Shown in pieces: positions 61,469-64,000 of a DNA stretch of 64,000 bases. Made by a program: the position numbers and the translations under genes. Every line of letters begins with the position of its first letter. The first letter of the stretch is position 1. The stretch covers positions 16,684 to 80,683 of the forward strand of contig DATFGT010000116.1 of the NCBI GenBank assembly GCA_035249175.1. The letters are read 5' to 3'. The stretch is from 66-474 sp035249175 (GTDB lineage Bacteria; Pseudomonadota; Gammaproteobacteria; Xanthomonadales; Rhodanobacteraceae). The notes beneath the pieces were generated by a model. The model made no database searches and had not been told where the DNA came from. It saw nothing but the letters and a program-made list of their open reading frames with translations.

Positions 61469-64000
61469 TCAATCCTCCAACGTCAGCAGCGACGCGTTGC
61501 CGCCCGCGGCGGTGGTGTTGACGGTGAAGGTGCGTTCGGTGGCGAAGCGCAGGAGATAGTGCGGGCCGCCGGCCTTGGGGCCGGTGCCGGAAAGATTTTC
61601 GCCGCCGAATGGCTGCACGCCCACTACCGCGCCGATCTGGTTGCGATTGACGTAGAGGTTGCCGACTTTCGCGCGACGGCGGATGTGTTCCACCGTTTCG
61701 TCGATGCGGCTGTGTACGCCGAGCGTGAGGCCAAAGCCCGTCGCGTTGATTGCGTCGATCACCTTGTCGAGTTCGCTCGCTTTCCAACGCACCACGTGCA
61801 GCGCGGGGCCGAATACTTCCCGCGTCAACAATTTGATGGATGGAATCTCGTACGCGCGCGGCGCGAAGAACGTGCCGTGCTCGGCGCCTTCCGGAAGCTT
61901 GGCCATGTTGATCAGCTTGGCCGAACCGCGCATCACTTCCGCGTGCTCTTCCAGCGAGGCGCACGAAGGCTGGTCGATCACCGGGCCCACGTCGGTTGAG
62001 AGCAACGCCGGGTCGCCGACCTTCAATTCATCCATCGCGCCCTTGAGCATGTTGATCACATGATCGGCGATATCGTCCTGCACGAACAGCACGCGCGCGG
62101 CGGAGCAACGCTGGCCGGCGGAATCGAACGCGCTGGTCATCACGTCCTTGACCAGTTGTTCCGGCAGCGCGGACGAATCCGCGATCAGCGCGTTCTGGCC
62201 GCCGGTTTCGGCGATCAGCGCCGCGATCGGCGCGTTGCGCGCGGCCAAGGTGCGATTGATGGTCCACGCGGTCTCGGTGGAGCCGGTGAAGCACACGCCC
62301 GCGATTTCCGGACGCGTCAGCAACGTGTTGCCGATCACCGAACCGCGGCATGGTGCGTATTGCAAGACTTTTTCCGGCACACCGGCCTGGTGCAGCAGCT
62401 TCACCGCCATGTAGCCGATCAGCGTGGTCGGCTCCGCGGGCTTGGCGATCACCGCGTTGCCGGCGGCAAGGCCCGCGGCAACTTGTCCGGTGAAGATCGC
62501 CAGCGGAAAATTCCATGGGCTGATGCACACGAACACACCGCGCCCGCGCAGGAACAACTGGTTGGATTCGCCGGTCGGGCCGGGCAGGTCCTGCGGCTTG
62601 CCGAACAGCTTGCGCGCCATCGCCGCGTAGTAGCGGCACATGTCGGCAGCTTCGCGCACTTCGCCGACCGCGGCGGGAATGGTCTTGCCGCCTTCGCGCA
62701 CGCACAGCGCGATCAATTCGCCGCGGTTCTGTTCGAGCAAGTCGGCCGCGCGTTCGAGGATCGTGGCGCGTTCGTCGGCGGGCGTGTCGTCCCATGCCGG
62801 TTGTGCGGCGACCGCGTTGTCAAGCGCGCGCAGCAGGGTCGCGGCATCCGCATCGCGCGATTGGCCGACCACGACCCGGTGATCCGCCGGGCTGGGAACG
62901 TCGCGTTGCGGCTGGGCGGATTGCGCACCGGGCACCAGCGGCTCGGCACGCCAAGGGCCGCGTTGGGCATTCACCTCGTCGGCCAAGGATTGCAGTTCGT
63001 CGTCGTTGGCGAGATTGACGCCCATGGAATTTTTCCTCAAGTTTCCGTAGAGGTCGATCGGCAGGGGAATGCGGGGATGCTGGTAATGGCTGCCGTGCGC
63101 CGCGCCGAACGCGCGCACTTCGACACACGGATCGGCGACCAGCTCGTGGATCGGCAGCTTCCCGTCGCTGATGCGGTTGACGAAGCTGGTGTTGGCGCCG
63201 TTCTCCAGCAGGCGGCGCACCAGATACGGCAACAAGTCCTCATGACTGCCGCACGGCGCGTACACGCGGCACGGCACGTTCCAATGCTCGGGACCGACGA
63301 CTTCCGCATACAAGTCGGCGCCCATGCCGTGCAGGCGCTGGAATTCGAACGGACGTCCGTTCGCGATGTGGTGGATCGCCGCGATGGTGTGCGCGTTGTG
63401 GGTGGCGAACTGCGGATAGATCACCTCGGCGCCCGCGTCGAGCATGCGCTTCGCGTTGGCGAGGTACGACACGTCGGTGTTGGGCTTGCGTGTGAACACC
63501 GGGTACCCGGAAAGGCCGAGTTCCTGCGCGCGCTTGATTTCGGAATCCCAATACGCGCCCTTGACCAGCCGTACGCACCAGCGGCGCCCGGCGGCCTTGG
63601 CGGTTTCGATCAGCCATTCGATCACGAACGGGGCGCGCTTCTGGTACGCCTGCACCGCAAGACCAAACCCGTTCCAGCCTGCAAGCGAAGGATGCGTGAA
63701 CACCGCTTCCATCACTTCCAGCGACAGCTCCAGCCGGTCGGCTTCTTCGGCGTCGATGGTCAGCGCAATGCCCTGCATCTTCGCGAGCTGCGCGAGTTCG
63801 AGCACCACCGGTGTCAGTTCCGCGTGCACGCGTTCGCGCTTGGCGACTTCGTAGCGCGGATGCAGCGCCGACAGCTTCACCGAGATCGATGGCGCATCCA
63901 GCAGGGTGGCGAACGGCCCGCGCGCGCCGAGTGCAAGGATCGCATCGTGGTAGGCCTTCTTGTAGCGCGCGGCGTCGGGCGCCGTGAACGCGGCCTCGCC
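61469..64000 (-). CDS. putA: Bifunctional proline dehydrogenase/P5C dehydrogenase PutA (5' partial)
   Basis: The frame runs off the right edge, so the N-terminal part is missing. The visible part has the proline dehydrogenase end (SVKLSALHPRYEVAKRERV, WNGFGLAVQAYQKRA, VRLVKGAYWDSEIK). It is followed by the P5C dehydrogenase domain with WNFPLAIFTGQVAAGLAAGN, FTGSTETAW, catalytic Glu in ETGGQNALIADSSA and Cys in SAGQRCSAARVLF. The C-terminus ends near TTAAGGNASLLTLED, as in shorter PutA forms. Oxidises proline to glutamate at the inner membrane. Confidence 0.95.
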   Translation of the reverse strand, partial: GEAAFTAPDAARYKKAYHDAILALGARGPFATLLDAPSISVKLSALHPRYEVAKRERVHAELTPVVLELAQLAKMQGIALTIDAEEADRLELSLEVMEAVFTHPSLAGWNGFGLAVQAYQKRAPFVIEWLIETAKAAGRRWCVRLVKGAYWDSEIKRAQELGLSGYPVFTRKPNTDVSYLANAKRMLDAGAEVIYPQFATHNAHTIAAIHHIANGRPFEFQRLHGMGADLYAEVVGPEHWNVPCRVYAPCGSHEDLLPYLVRRLLENGANTSFVNRISDGKLPIHELVADPCVEVRAFGAAHGSHYQHPRIPLPIDLYGNLRKNSMGVNLANDDELQSLADEVNAQRGPWRAEPLVPGAQSAQPQRDVPSPADHRVVVGQSRDADAATLLRALDNAVAAQPAWDDTPADERATILERAADLLEQNRGELIALCVREGGKTIPAAVGEVREAADMCRYYAAMARKLFGKPQDLPGPTGESNQLFLRGRGVFVCISPWNFPLAIFTGQVAAGLAAGNAVIAKPAEPTTLIGYMAVKLLHQAGVPEKVLQYAPCRGSVIGNTLLTRPEIAGVCFTGSTETAWTINRTLAARNAPIAALIAETGGQNALIADSSALPEQLVKDVMTSAFDSAGQRCSAARVLFVQDDIADHVINMLKGAMDELKVGDPALLSTDVGPVIDQPSCASLEEHAEVMRGSAKLINMAKLPEGAEHGTFFAPRAYEIPSIKLLTREVFGPALHVVRWKASELDKVIDAINATGFGLTLGVHSRIDETVEHIRRRAKVGNLYVNRNQIGAVVGVQPFGGENLSGTGPKAGGPHYLLRFATERTFTVNTTAAGGNASLLTLED

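Noticed and set aside
1..64000. CRISPR array or cas genes
   Set aside because: No regularly spaced direct repeats and no Cas-like proteins were seen.

Overview
This 64 kb window is GC-rich chromosome from a gammaproteobacterium. Housekeeping synteny (rho-trxA-rhlB, ftsEX-rpoH, rpsU-tsaD), a Xanthomonas-type TonB-dependent receptor and DUF4286/DUF3667/ankyrin genes point to Xanthomonadales, most likely Rhodanobacteraceae. That placement is an inference from gene content; there is no rRNA in the window.

Region 1 (1-5,944) is the end of a flagellar cluster: a free-standing FlhB C-terminal domain, flhB-flhA-flhE overlapping one another, fliA, and on the opposite strand flhDC. This is the enteric/betaproteobacterial flagellar arrangement with the FlhDC master regulator, not the FleQ/FlhF/FlhG type expected in Xanthomonadales. 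A tRNA-Met and a ClC chloride channel follow.

Region 2 (about 8,594-21,674) is a 13 kb island that splits a tRNA-Arg(CCG) gene. The 5' half lies at 8,594, the 3' half with the exactly complementary acceptor strand at 21,631-21,674, and an intact tRNA-Arg(CCG) sits just inside the left end. The cargo is a glycan-use locus: GntR/UTRA regulator, TonB-dependent receptor, secreted clan GH-A hydrolase, ROK kinase, SIS sugar-phosphate enzyme, sugar MFS permease, secreted five-bladed propeller hydrolase and a sulfotransferase. IS3-type remnants flank it; no integrase remains.

Region 3 (21,788-41,512) is mostly core: LOG nucleosidase, cupin, rho, trxA, rhlB, ftsEX, a dual-receiver protein, ung, rpoH (with a clear sigma-70 promoter and a perfect CIRCE operator in its leader), priA (with an inverted pair of consensus DnaA boxes upstream), DUF4286, DUF3667, a MATE exporter, sppA, pheA, a small secreted protein and cysteine synthase.

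Region 4 (42,515-47,822) is the most interesting part: seven tightly coupled minus-strand genes (arginase-family ureohydrolase, SMR-like protein, alpha/beta hydrolase, GNAT/FemAB-fold acyltransferase, second SMR-like protein, atypical acyl carrier protein, FabF-like ketosynthase), with DUF1697 behind. They look like a dedicated pathway for making and flipping an acylated, possibly amino-acid-based, lipid. No described system that I recognise matches it.

Region 5 (47,937-64,000) is core and envelope: yqeY, rpsU, tsaD, folB, folK, an EcsC-like protein, a pteridine-reductase-like SDR, a MidA-type methyltransferase, a Kef-type antiporter, a 1,150-residue membrane ankyrin protein, a FadL-type porin with a palindromic operator, DUF4168 and the C-terminal part of PutA running off the right edge.
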